DNA from: Anaerolineae bacterium
GTDB taxonomy: Bacteria > Chloroflexota > Anaerolineae > Anaerolineales > Villigracilaceae
Direction: 5' to 3'
Assembly: GCA_017303655.1 (NCBI GenBank)
Contig: JAFLCE010000020.1
Coordinates: 1-51,244 of the forward strand
DNA: 51,244 bases
The stretch's first letter is position 1; every line of letters starts with the position of its first letter. The position numbers and the translations under genes are program-made. Under the pieces are notes generated by a model. It saw nothing but the letters and a program-made list of their open reading frames with translations, made no database searches and was not told where the DNA came from. Shown in pieces: positions 1-7,335 of the stretch.

Positions 1-979
1 CGCCAGCAAAGAACTCCATGAACGCGCTGCCCGCGCCCATCAACTCGGCGGGCCACTGTGACGTGTGGAAGAAGATATTGTCTTTGCCAATAAAGTGGAA
101 TTGCTTCGCGGCGGGGTTGATCCACCAATTGCGCCACGCCTCTTTATCACCCGATAACTGCGCCCACTCAATTGGAGCGGAGAGATAGCCGATAACGGCT
201 TCGAACCACACGTAGAGCTTCTTCGTCTCCCATTCGGGTTCATTGACGGGAACCGGAATGCCCCAATCAATGTCGCGGGTGATGGAGCGGGCTTTGAGTC
301 CTTCGCTTTCGATCTTGCGCAGAGACTCGCCAAGCACCGTATCGCGCATGTGATCAGAACGAGCCTGCAAGAACTTCTTAACCTCAGGCTCAAGCTTGGA
401 GAGGTCGAGATAAAAATGTTCGGTGTCGCGCAATTCGAGCGCACCATCGCCGGTCTTCGCGCGCGGATTCTTCAACTTCTCGGGCTCAAGCACGTTGCCG
501 CAGTTATCGCATTGATCCGAGCGCGCACCTTCGAAGCCGCAGATGTAACACGTCCCTTCGACGTAGCGATCCGGCAGGAACTTGCCCGCGCTGGGGGAGT
601 ACCACTGCTTGCTGAATTCCTTGAACAGGAATCCATTCTTCTGCAAGGCAAGGAACATCGCCTGCGAAACCTTGAAGTGATTGTCGCTGTGGGTGGTGGT
701 GTACAGGTCGTAGGTGATGCCGATTTGCTGGAACAGCTCAATAAAACCTTCATGGAAGGACTTGTACACTTCCTCAACCGGCTTGCCGAGTTTGTCCGCG
801 CTCATGGTGACGGGCGTGCCGTGCGAGTCGGTGCCAGTGATCATCAACACCTTGTTACCCTTCAGGCGGTTGTAACGGGCAAAGATATCCCCGGGTAAAT
901 GGGAACCCGTAATATTCCCAACATGGATTTCGGCATTGGCATAGGGCCAGGCGACGGCTACTAAAATGTTTTCGGTCAT
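1..979 (-). CDS. metG: Methionyl-tRNA synthetase, C-terminus cut by window edge
   Basis: Charges tRNA-Met in the cytoplasm. The visible 326 residues start with an ATG preceded by GGAG eight bases upstream and read [17 protein letters not shown], followed by HVGN, the class I HIGH-type nucleotide site, and [11 protein letters not shown], which is typical of MetRS. Further on the CP domain has a zinc knuckle, CYICG then CDNCG. The KMSKS loop, anticodon domain and stop lie beyond position 1. The gene runs leftward, alone as far as can be seen; the sequence just upstream of its start holds an inverted repeat of 9-nt units. Identification is firm; the type is the zinc-containing bacterial MetRS. 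Confidence 0.96.
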   Translation of the reverse strand, partial: MTENILVAVAWPYANAEIHVGNITGSHLPGDIFARYNRLKGNKVLMITGTDSHGTPVTMSADKLGKPVEEVYKSFHEGFIELFQQIGITYDLYTTTHSDNHFKVSQAMFLALQKNGFLFKEFSKQWYSPSAGKFLPDRYVEGTCYICGFEGARSDQCDNCGNVLEPEKLKNPRAKTGDGALELRDTEHFYLDLSKLEPEVKKFLQARSDHMRDTVLGESLRKIESEGLKARSITRDIDWGIPVPVNEPEWETKKLYVWFEAVIGYLSAPIEWAQLSGDKEAWRNWWINPAAKQFHFIGKDNIFFHTSQWPAELMGAGSAFMEFFAG

Positions 980-999
980 GAGGTTGCTCCAGTTTTTTT

Positions 1000-1068
1000 A
1001 CCGCTAAGTGCGCGAAGAACGCGAAGAAAACCTTTATTTTTTTCTTGGCGACCTTAGCGGTCTTTGCG
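1000..1068. repeat. Inverted pair of three 9-nt units (CGCNAAGNN)
   Basis: Left arm units are CGCTAAGTG, CGCGAAGAA and CGCGAAGAA at 1002-1028. The right arm, read on the minus strand, is CGCAAAGAC, CGCTAAGGT and CGCCAAGAA at 1068-1042. The arms can pair imperfectly around an A/T-rich loop. The element lies 20 bases upstream of the metG start. A second element of the same build (CACNAAGNN) lies at 22774-22847. Confidence 0.75.
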
Positions 1069-1084
1069 GTTAATTGCTTTTCAA

Positions 1085-1122
1085 ACAAAAAGGCTGTCCG
1101 CGAAATGGACAGCCCGTTTTTT
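1085..1122. terminator. Bidirectional hairpin terminator
   Basis: Stem GGCTGTCC (1092-1099) pairs with GGACAGCC (1107-1114) over a 7-nt loop, with A-runs on the left and T-runs on the right so that either strand ends in a U tract. It would end leftward transcripts from the gene ending at 1237. Confidence 0.75.
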
Positions 1123-1135
1123 CAGGTATGAAAAA

Positions 1136-1231
1136 CTATGCTTTCCACTTGGCGCAGGGGGACATTTCCATTCGCATTGGGCGCATGGCCATGGTCATTG
1201 GCACCATCGGGAAAGCGGAAGTGAATTTCAT
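1136..1231 (-). CDS. Possible 31-residue Met-rich small ORF
   Basis: An ATG five bases after the stop of the upstream membrane protein opens a 31-codon frame with nine methionines (FPMVPMTMAMRPMRMEM), ending 14 bases before a strong terminator. No Shine-Dalgarno is visible, so it would need coupled reinitiation. The stretch is low complexity (repeated ATGG/CCAT) and is open in other frames too, including a His-rich frame on the plus strand and a minus frame without a start codon, so it may be non-coding 3' sequence or the relic of a gene. Confidence 0.2.
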   Translation of the reverse strand: MKFTSAFPMVPMTMAMRPMRMEMSPCAKWKA

Positions 1232-1236
1232 GGTCG

Positions 1237-2445
1237 TTATTTTATGGCAGAGGCGGGCGCTTTGTCAATGGCAGGTTTCGGTTTCATACGGTAAGCGATA
1301 ACAAGAAAGACCAGCACTAAAAGCGTAGACCCAAGACTCCACAAGTCCTTTTCGGTAAAGGCTTGCTGAACGAGCGCAAAGATCGAAGCCAGATCCAGCA
1401 AGATCAAAAAGAAGAACGCCAGCAAAATACTGCGCTGTTTGTGCACCAACGTGCCCACGATCCAAACGATCGGGATGACATACGGAAGCTGGTCATACGC
1501 CCAAAGATAGATCGTGCTCACAAAACCCACTGGGATGATTAAGTTCATCGCCTCCCACGCCGACCATTGGGCTTGATTCTTCCAAAGGAGCAGACTCGCC
1601 CCCCCGAGCAGACTCGCACTCATCACCCCGCCGAGAATGTTCGCGCACGGAGAAGCCCCGTCACAGCCGAGATACGCAAACGCCCAAACGTTAGAATGAA
1701 CCCCAAGAGTCCGATCCATGACGGCGTCGCCTGCGCCGAGGAATTTTTGTATCCACTGCGGGTCTTGGATCAAGCCGACGATGAGAATCAGCAGTCCACC
1801 ACTAGCGACACCTGTAATGGCTTTCCAATCACGCCGTGCCAGAAACCAGACTCCGGCAAGTAGAAGGATTGTGAGTCCCTGCGGCGGCTTGAGCATTGTG
1901 AATGCGAGGACGATGCCAGCAAGCATGGATTTATCTTTTTCAAGCAGGAGGATTGCTCCAAGCAAAATAATCAAGGAGAACGCACTGAACGTCCCTGCAT
2001 GGGTAGTGAGATAAAGCGGACCCCAAAATAGCAGGAAGAAAAATATTGGCAGGAGTAAATTTTGTTGTGCTTTCTCTTGCCATTGATTCAAAAGAAGATA
2101 GATCGTCAACGCGACGATAAGTAACGTGACGACCTGCCAAATGATATAGGCGGTTTTCATCGAAAAGAAGCCCAACGGAATGCAGAACAATGTCAGCGGA
2201 AGGGGATAGGGGAAGATGCGGTTTGGACGCCAATCCATGCTGTTGGCATCGTGCCCGGCAAGGTATTGGGTTTCGTCGTATGGATTCTCGCCGTCGAGGA
2301 TCATGCGACCTGCCAGCCAGAAGAAGGAGAAGTTGGAGTTAGGCACGTCGAACCCGAGGCTGATCTGAACGCGGGTGAAGATCAAGACTCCAAGGATGGT
2401 GAGGGTAATAAGGATGCCAAGCGGTTTGGGAATGGAAATTTTCAT
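1237..2445 (-). CDS. Polytopic membrane protein, GT87/DUF2029-like glycosyltransferase
   Basis: A 402-residue membrane protein with about ten hydrophobic segments. After a first membrane helix near residues 8-27 it has an outer loop with DFWLAG-like FFWLAGRMILDGENPYD, which resembles the conserved loop of GT-C fold enzymes of the GT87 (DUF2029) type that use polyprenyl-phosphate sugars. I chose the ATG at 2445 rather than one 36 bases earlier because the earlier start would put a terminator hairpin inside the gene. No good ribosome-binding site is visible. The substrate cannot be told; envelope glycan or glycolipid synthesis is likely. Neighbouring polyprenyl diphosphate synthase could supply a lipid carrier, but this is inference. 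Confidence 0.6.
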   Translation of the reverse strand: MKISIPKPLGILITLTILGVLIFTRVQISLGFDVPNSNFSFFWLAGRMILDGENPYDETQYLAGHDANSMDWRPNRIFPYPLPLTLFCIPLGFFSMKTAYIIWQVVTLLIVALTIYLLLNQWQEKAQQNLLLPIFFFLLFWGPLYLTTHAGTFSAFSLIILLGAILLLEKDKSMLAGIVLAFTMLKPPQGLTILLLAGVWFLARRDWKAITGVASGGLLILIVGLIQDPQWIQKFLGAGDAVMDRTLGVHSNVWAFAYLGCDGASPCANILGGVMSASLLGGASLLLWKNQAQWSAWEAMNLIIPVGFVSTIYLWAYDQLPYVIPIVWIVGTLVHKQRSILLAFFFLILLDLASIFALVQQAFTEKDLWSLGSTLLVLVFLVIAYRMKPKPAIDKAPASAIK

Positions 2446-2458
2446 AATGGTATGAAAA

Positions 2459-2478
2459 CCACCCGCGTGAGCAGGTGG
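2459..2478 (-). terminator. Hairpin terminator after the DUF177 gene
   Basis: On the minus strand CCACCTGC pairs with GCGGGTGG around TCAC (one G-U pair) and is followed by TTTTC. It starts 11 bases after the stop of the DUF177 gene. Confidence 0.6.
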
Positions 2479-2488
2479 CATTGAGGTT

Positions 2489-2998
2489 TTACTTCAACAA
2501 ATCCTTCAACTTTGCAAAGGGCGAATCGGGTTCGTCTGGGCGGTGACCGCAGTCCTTCTCATTGAGGTTTTGTCCGCACTCAATGCACAAACCCTCGCAA
2601 TCGGGTTTACAGATGGGGTTGATGGGAATTTCCAGCACAGCAAATTCGCGCAGGAGTTCTTCCATATCGAGGTGGGCATCTTCGGGCAGCAATAAACCAG
2701 ACTCGGTAATGGAGCGTTGGTCAAAGGCGTACAGCTCGGTAAATTCCCAATCGAGTTCCTGGATGAAATCAGTGAGACAACGTACACAGTTAACCGTGGT
2801 TTCAGCGGAAAAATTCCCTTGGACGATCAGTCCCTGCGGAGTCTTGCCAACGTTGATATTGCCATGAAGGTTGCGAAGTTCAAGCTCACCATCAAGGATG
2901 ACTTTTTCTAGATCAAACGGAAAGTCGTGTTTATAGCCGACCTCTTCATGGATGATGAAGCCGACGTTAAAGCGGAAGGGTTTTCTTGGATTAGGCAT
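2489..2998 (-). CDS. DUF177/YceD family protein
   Basis: A 169-residue protein matching the YceD/DUF177 family, which is usually coded just upstream of rpmF (ribosomal protein L32) and is linked to 23S rRNA processing or translation in other bacteria. Visible marks are VNCVRCL in the middle and a C-terminal cysteine cluster, CKPDCEGLCIECGQNLNEKDC, typical of the longer DUF177 proteins and probably metal binding. Unlike most relatives it is not followed by rpmF: a terminator and then a membrane protein come next. Upstream of its ATG there is no Shine-Dalgarno, but a five-copy 7-nt tandem repeat. Family assignment is good; role is inferred from relatives. Confidence 0.82.
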   Translation of the reverse strand: MPNPRKPFRFNVGFIIHEEVGYKHDFPFDLEKVILDGELELRNLHGNINVGKTPQGLIVQGNFSAETTVNCVRCLTDFIQELDWEFTELYAFDQRSITESGLLLPEDAHLDMEELLREFAVLEIPINPICKPDCEGLCIECGQNLNEKDCGHRPDEPDSPFAKLKDLLK

Positions 2999-3003
2999 AT
3001 TGG

Positions 3004-3038
3004 GAATGATGAAGGATGAATGCAGAATGATGAATGAA
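3004..3038. repeat. Heptamer tandem array, five units
   Basis: Five consecutive 7-nt units: GAATGAT, GAAGGAT, GAATGCA, GAATGAT, GAATGAA. The array fills the space directly upstream of the DUF177 start (2998), which lacks a Shine-Dalgarno. It belongs to a set of period-7 arrays at junctions in this window. Confidence 0.8.
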
Positions 3039-3069
3039 AAACTAATTCACCTATCTGCAAATATACCGA

Positions 3070-4035
3070 CTAGACTTTTCTATCGACAATATATTTCGCC
3101 AGATTTTCCAGCGCGTCGCGTTCGGCAGAGGCTTCAAAAGATTCGAGTCTGGCGAGGGCGCGGTCTACGTGTTGTTCGGCTTCGACCATGGCTTTCTTGG
3201 TGCAATTGCTCGAGCGAATCTTCTCCACAAGGCGGGTCATGTTCTCGTTATTGGTCCAGCCGCCGTTGGGCAGGGAAAGGACATCCACGTCGTCGGGATT
3301 GATCTCAGCGAAGTAAATGGCTGGGAGGGTGACCAAGCCATTCAGTAGGTCTGAGCCGAGCGGTTTGCCCACGGCATTTTGGTCGCCATTGAAGTCGAGG
3401 ATGTCATCCACGATCTGGAATGCCATACCGATCTGATAGCCGAAATCGCGCATGGCTTCATTCGTCTCTTCGCCCGCCGGGCTGACCATGGAGGAGGCGC
3501 GGGCGGTCATTTCGAAAAGGGAGGCGGTCTTGGCGTAAATTCGTTTGTAGTAATTCTCGCGGCTGATGAGACCGCGCGAGGTGAACATTTGGGTCAGTTC
3601 GCCATTGACGATGGTTGCCAGGGTTTCAGAGAATAGTTTCATCAGCGCCAGGTGGTCGGTGTCGGCGGCGAGTTTGGCGGCACGTGCAAACAAGAAGTCG
3701 CCAGTGAGGACTGTGGCGGGCGGTGACCAGCGTGCGTTGAGGGTGGGGGTACCGCGCCGAAGTAGGGAACCGTCGATCAGGTCATCATGCACCAGGGTGG
3801 CAGTGTGGAGTAATTCCACAGCGGCGCCAAGGGTAACGAGCTTTTCCAGCGGCGCATCCAGCATGTTTCCGATGAGCAAGCCAAGGGTCGGTCGGACGCG
3901 CTTCCCTCCGGCGGCGAGGAGGTGTTCGAGGGCAGCACGCAGGTCGGGGTGGTGCTCATCTGCCTGGGCGCGCATCCGCTCTTCAACGAGTTTGATTTCT
4001 TCTGTTACGGGTGAAAGGAAAGTTACCGTGCTCAA
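3070..4035 (-). CDS. Trans-type polyprenyl diphosphate synthase
   Basis: Condenses isopentenyl diphosphate with allylic diphosphates to make a prenyl chain, probably for menaquinone or a lipid carrier. The 321-residue protein has GGKRVRP near the N-terminus, the first Asp-rich motif LVHDDLID, the TGDFLFARA block, and the second Asp-rich motif VDDILDF, so it should be active. Product length cannot be read by eye; the residues before the first motif (ELLHTATLVHDD) are small and suit a medium to long chain enzyme. I start it at TTG 4035, which has GGGGAG six bases upstream and comes one base after the tatD stop, implying translational coupling; a TTG 18 bases earlier is in frame but has no site. 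Confidence 0.9.
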   Translation of the reverse strand: MSTVTFLSPVTEEIKLVEERMRAQADEHHPDLRAALEHLLAAGGKRVRPTLGLLIGNMLDAPLEKLVTLGAAVELLHTATLVHDDLIDGSLLRRGTPTLNARWSPPATVLTGDFLFARAAKLAADTDHLALMKLFSETLATIVNGELTQMFTSRGLISRENYYKRIYAKTASLFEMTARASSMVSPAGEETNEAMRDFGYQIGMAFQIVDDILDFNGDQNAVGKPLGSDLLNGLVTLPAIYFAEINPDDVDVLSLPNGGWTNNENMTRLVEKIRSSNCTKKAMVEAEQHVDRALARLESFEASAERDALENLAKYIVDRKV

Positions 4036-4036
4036 A

Positions 4037-4867
4037 TTAGTCTCCCCATGCAAAGAGCCGTGCCGCGTTGGCAGTGGTAATTTGGGCGATCTCTGCAGGG
4101 CTTTTGGAATGGATTTCTGCTATTTTATCAGCAATGTGATGAACAAAGGCAGGTTCGTTACGTTTGCCACGAAACGGTACGGGGGCGAGGAAGGGAGAGT
4201 CGGTTTCGATCAGCAAAAGGTTTAGCGAGATATTTTTTATCATGTTGCGGTGGCTTTCGTTCTTCGGGTAGGTGACTGGACCCGTAACGCCAAGGAGAAA
4301 GCCAGCTTTTATGGCTTTGGCTGCGAGGCTGCTTTCTCCGTTAAAGGAATGTAACACGCCGGGCGTCAGCCCAAGCGGGTGGTTGAGATAGAGCCATTTA
4401 TTGAACCAATAGTCCATCATCTCGAAAAGGTCATTGAAGACGGGACCTTCGGTGGCGTCGTTTAATTCACGCAGGTGGATGATCAGCGGCTTGTTCAAAG
4501 CATCTGCGATCTGGACCTGGGAGTTGAATACGATTTTCTGATGCTTTTGCTTCTCTGGTTCTTTCACCCAGTAATAATCCAAGCCAATCTCGCCAATGGC
4601 AACGACCTTTTCATGTTCGGCGAGTTTGAAAAGCTCATCAAAATTATCCTGAGAAAGGGTTTCTGCATCCGTCGGGTGGACGCCGACCGCGGCGTAGACT
4701 TGCTCATATTTCTCGGCGAGTTCAATGGCTTGTTTACTAGTCTCAATCGTCGTGCCAGGCACGAGCATTTTCGTTACGCCTGCTTCAATGGCGCGTTGAA
4801 TGACAGCTTCGCGGTCTTCGTCGAATTTATTCCAATAAAGGTGACAGTGCGTGTCGGTTAATTGCAT
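4037..4867 (-). CDS. tatD: TatD family metal-dependent DNase
   Basis: A 276-residue TIM-barrel hydrolase of the TatD/YcfH family, cytoplasmic 3'-5' DNA exonucleases that also act in quality control. Metal and active-site motifs are all present: TDTHCHL at the start, GEIGLDYY, LIIHLRE, VLHSFNG and ETDSPFLAP. The start at 4867 puts TDTHCHL at residue 4 as usual; a longer in-frame extension has no support. A somewhat long insertion (about residues 155-175, rich in Trp/Tyr) lies before LTPGVLHSF. First gene of a leftward group with the prenyl synthase, one base apart. Confidence 0.92.
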   Translation of the reverse strand: MQLTDTHCHLYWNKFDEDREAVIQRAIEAGVTKMLVPGTTIETSKQAIELAEKYEQVYAAVGVHPTDAETLSQDNFDELFKLAEHEKVVAIGEIGLDYYWVKEPEKQKHQKIVFNSQVQIADALNKPLIIHLRELNDATEGPVFNDLFEMMDYWFNKWLYLNHPLGLTPGVLHSFNGESSLAAKAIKAGFLLGVTGPVTYPKNESHRNMIKNISLNLLLIETDSPFLAPVPFRGKRNEPAFVHHIADKIAEIHSKSPAEIAQITTANAARLFAWGD

Positions 4868-5003
4868 GACTTCGCGATTATAACAGTCTGCTTTTGTAGG
4901 GTTCTGTAAACGGACCAATTTTACAAAGAAAGTGAGAAATTCATGACATTCATCTATTCGTCCTCTTTGTGTTTGTCGTGTTTATTTGGTACTTTTGCCT
5001 GAA

Positions 5004-5032
5004 TTGACCAAAGGTTTTTATGCCAGTATAGT
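5004..5032 (+). promoter_or_regulatory. Sigma-70-type promoter
   Basis: TTGACC (5004-5009), a 17-base spacer and TATAGT (5027-5032). It lies 30 bases upstream of the secreted protein gene starting at 5062. Confidence 0.75.
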
Positions 5033-5061
5033 TATAGATACTTATTACCCAGGAAAACATT

Positions 5062-6462
5062 ATGAAAAAAATAATTAACCTTGTATTGATTTTCTTATTT
5101 TTAGCAGCCATTCCCATTCATCCCGCCCATGCCGACGTCGCGCCGCCAGAGACTGTGCCTGGCTCGAACATCAACCCGGAGTCCGAGTCTACCCAAGTCC
5201 GCATGATGGCAGAGACTGTTACGTTGACCATCTCTGAAGATTCTGCCGATGAAAATGATGCCGTCGCTGAAACACGAGCCGTCTTCACCATGCGCAATCT
5301 CGGCACCGTTGAAGAGACGATGAATGTCCGTTTTCCACTTTCATTCTTCAATGGCAATTCGGATGGCTTCGGCGATTTCCCCGAAATCGATGCCATCGCA
5401 GTGACAGTGAACGGCAAGTCCGTTTCTACTCGGCGTGAGTCTCAGCCCTTCTTGAACAGTACATCCTCTTTTCAAGAACGAGATGAGCTTCCGTGGGCGG
5501 TCTTCGAAGTGACCTTCCCTCTAGACCAAGACGTCATCATTGAAGTCGTGTATAACGTGCAAGGCTTTGGGTATTATCCTTACGAAGTTTTCAAGTACGT
5601 CCTTGAAACCGGCGCGGGTTGGAATGGCACTATCGGCAGCGCCGAAGTGATTTTGCGCTTGCCTTATGAAGCAAACTCCTATAATGTTTGGACTCAAGGT
5701 GTAGAAGGCTATGGCGATGCAACTCCCGGCGGCGTGTTTAGCGCAAATGAAGTCCGCTGGAGGTTCGAAGACCTTGAACCCACCTTTGAGAACAATTTTC
5801 AATTTGTGATTGTGACTCCGTCACTGTGGCAAAAGGTGCTGACCGAAGACGCGAACGTCACCAAAGATCGCAATGACGGAGAAGCCTGGGGTAGGCTTGC
5901 CAAAGCCTATAAAGAGATTATTAGGATGCCCAAAGGATATCTTCGCAGTGACATTGCCGGGCAAGGCATGTTCGAGCTAAGCCGCAGCGCCTATGAAACC
6001 TGTCTTGGCATTTTGCCCCAAGACCCGCTTTGGTTATATGGGTCTGCTGAATTATTGTGGGCTCATTATTACTACGACCTCTATTTCATGGGGCAGCCCG
6101 ATACTCAAAACCTTTTGCCAACCACGTTGGCTCGGCTTCAAACTGCGCTAAAAATTGACCCAAATCTTCAACTGGCAAAAGATCTATTGCTTCAGATCAG
6201 TTACTCTCTACCAAGTGCCGTTCAACAAAATGAAGATGGAAGTTTTACCTTGCTCGGGCTGACGGCTACGCCGGTTCCTCCCACGCGGATAGCTGAGCAA
6301 GCTACCTCAACCTCTACCCCCGCTGTGACCATTCCAACCCCCACATACTCCATGGGAGTGAATACTCCGGAACCTGTTTCTGCCCCCACTCCGCTGTGTG
6401 GAAGTGCCTTCCTCCTGCCAGCATTGTTTGGAATGTACATCTTTACAAAACATCAGCGATAG
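5062..6462 (+). CDS. Secreted protein with DUF4424-like N-domain, TPR-like helices and C-terminal anchor
   Basis: A 466-residue exported protein. Residues 1-24 form a Sec signal peptide ending HPAHA-DVAPP. Residues about 45-260 are beta-rich with phrases such as VFTMRNLGTVEETMNVRFPL that recall DUF4424-type ectodomains. Residues about 270-390 look helical and repeat-like (AWGRLAKAYKEII, AYETCLGILPQDPLW, LQTALKIDPNLQLAKDLL), resembling TPR. Then comes a Thr/Pro linker and the tail PLCGSAFLLPALFGMYIFTKHQR-like end: a Cys, one hydrophobic helix and basic residues, as in C-terminal sorting or anchor signals. Ribosome site is CAGGA-like, promoter at 5004-5032. The function is unknown; a cell-surface role is the safe reading. 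Confidence 0.6.
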   Translation: MKKIINLVLIFLFLAAIPIHPAHADVAPPETVPGSNINPESESTQVRMMAETVTLTISEDSADENDAVAETRAVFTMRNLGTVEETMNVRFPLSFFNGNSDGFGDFPEIDAIAVTVNGKSVSTRRESQPFLNSTSSFQERDELPWAVFEVTFPLDQDVIIEVVYNVQGFGYYPYEVFKYVLETGAGWNGTIGSAEVILRLPYEANSYNVWTQGVEGYGDATPGGVFSANEVRWRFEDLEPTFENNFQFVIVTPSLWQKVLTEDANVTKDRNDGEAWGRLAKAYKEIIRMPKGYLRSDIAGQGMFELSRSAYETCLGILPQDPLWLYGSAELLWAHYYYDLYFMGQPDTQNLLPTTLARLQTALKIDPNLQLAKDLLLQISYSLPSAVQQNEDGSFTLLGLTATPVPPTRIAEQATSTSTPAVTIPTPTYSMGVNTPEPVSAPTPLCGSAFLLPALFGMYIFTKHQR

Positions 6463-6802
6463 TAAAATAAACATGACTCCCTTAGAATTTTAGTTTTGTA
6501 GAAGGGTTATGTCTTAGAGTGGAAGGGCGCTGAAAACGCGGATGTTTATATTTATTCCATGTTCGTAAATGCTTTGGAAAATAAAGGTACTTCCTCGAAA
6601 CATTGAACGGGAAAGTATCCCATAGCTTCTATTTACTGTTTTGTCTGATAAACAGTTTATCCTTCTCTGCGCGTAAAGCCTCGATATCTGTCCACAGGAG
6701 GAATTTTCGCTAATGGCTTAAGCTGGATTGCTCGATCCAATTCCATGGATTGAGACCTATTATAATATTAACAATATTTGTGTTTTTCTGGTTGGAGTTA
6801 CT
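6463..6802. other. Gene-poor stretch with a perfect -10 box
   Basis: This 340-base gap holds no convincing gene. At 6696-6701 a strong AGGAGG is followed, 11 bases on, by ATG-GCT-TAA (6713-6721), a two-codon frame that may be the stub of a lost gene or a minimal leader. A TATAAT lies at 6761-6766 upstream of the next gene but has no good -35 partner. Composition is AT-rich compared with the neighbours. I see no tRNA fold. Confidence 0.5.
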
Positions 6803-7222
6803 ATGAATGGCTTTTCAGAGAAAGACGATGATCTGGAAGTTACATCTCGGAATAATAACGATGAAGATGTTTCTAAAAAGAGGCATCAGTTCCAAAATAT
6901 AAAAGCAGTTATCTACATTGCTTTTGTGGGTTTGGCTATCCTTTGCTTAATGCTATCAATTACTTCAAAATCTGGGGATTCGTTTTTTGCTTTGTATACT
7001 AGTGGCTTAGCTTTTATTTACTTTGGCAGTATTCCATGTTTGGTTTCAATAGGAGTTTTATTGATTTTATTGTATTTAAATCGTTTACTATCGAATAATT
7101 CAGAAGAACCAAGTGGCTCAAGGCGTCACGATAGTATAGAAGATAGATTTGAACTAGCGCCGCTCCTAGCTGTCATTGGTGTGAGTTTGGTAATTTTCCT
7201 TATTTTAATTTTATTTAATTGA
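6803..7222 (+). CDS. Small AT-rich membrane protein, unknown
   Basis: A 139-residue protein with a charged acidic N-terminal third (EKDDDLEVTSRNNNDEDVSKK) and three hydrophobic segments, the last right at the C-terminus. I chose the ATG at 6803 because GGAG lies seven bases upstream; an earlier in-frame start has no site. Codon use is AT-rich (many AAT, TTA, ATT) compared with the flanking genes, which suggests recent acquisition or weak selection. No family recognised. It ends before a 40-base perfect palindrome that should terminate it. Confidence 0.6.
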   Translation: MNGFSEKDDDLEVTSRNNNDEDVSKKRHQFQNIKAVIYIAFVGLAILCLMLSITSKSGDSFFALYTSGLAFIYFGSIPCLVSIGVLLILLYLNRLLSNNSEEPSGSRRHDSIEDRFELAPLLAVIGVSLVIFLILILFN

Positions 7223-7268
7223 TCTCGCAAGAGATCTAACATCTAACCTCTATTGGTATTTATATAGT

Positions 7269-7308
7269 AATGAGGAGATGGTCACTTTAAAGTGACCATC
7301 TCCTCATT
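7269..7308. terminator. Perfect 40-base palindrome, bidirectional terminator
   Basis: The left arm 7269-7288 (starting AATGAGGAGATGGTC) and right arm 7289-7308 are exact reverse complements with no spacer. A T-rich run follows on the plus strand. It sits between convergent genes ending at 7222 and 7336. Confidence 0.85.
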
Positions 7309-7335
7309 CTTTCTTCTTAACTTCTTTCTTTTCCC

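Noticed and set aside
350-898. Plus-strand open frame of 182 codons
   Set aside because: Antisense to metG, which has clear MetRS motifs including the zinc knuckle.
855-1088. Minus-strand frame with TAKTAKVAKKK and FFAFFAHLAV
   Set aside because: It arises from the 9-nt repeat units in the inverted element, a known kind of spurious translation.
2952-3302. Plus-strand open frame with a KDECRMMNE-like peptide
   Set aside because: It is the translation of the GAATGAT heptamer array plus the antisense of the prenyl synthase gene, not a protein.
4940-4990. Third nonamer-type inverted element
   Set aside because: TTCGTCCTCTTTGTGTTTG resembles one arm, but no matching second arm is seen, so it is at most a remnant.
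6463-6727. tRNA or small RNA gene in the long gap
   Set aside because: No cloverleaf, CCA end or strong terminator is visible.
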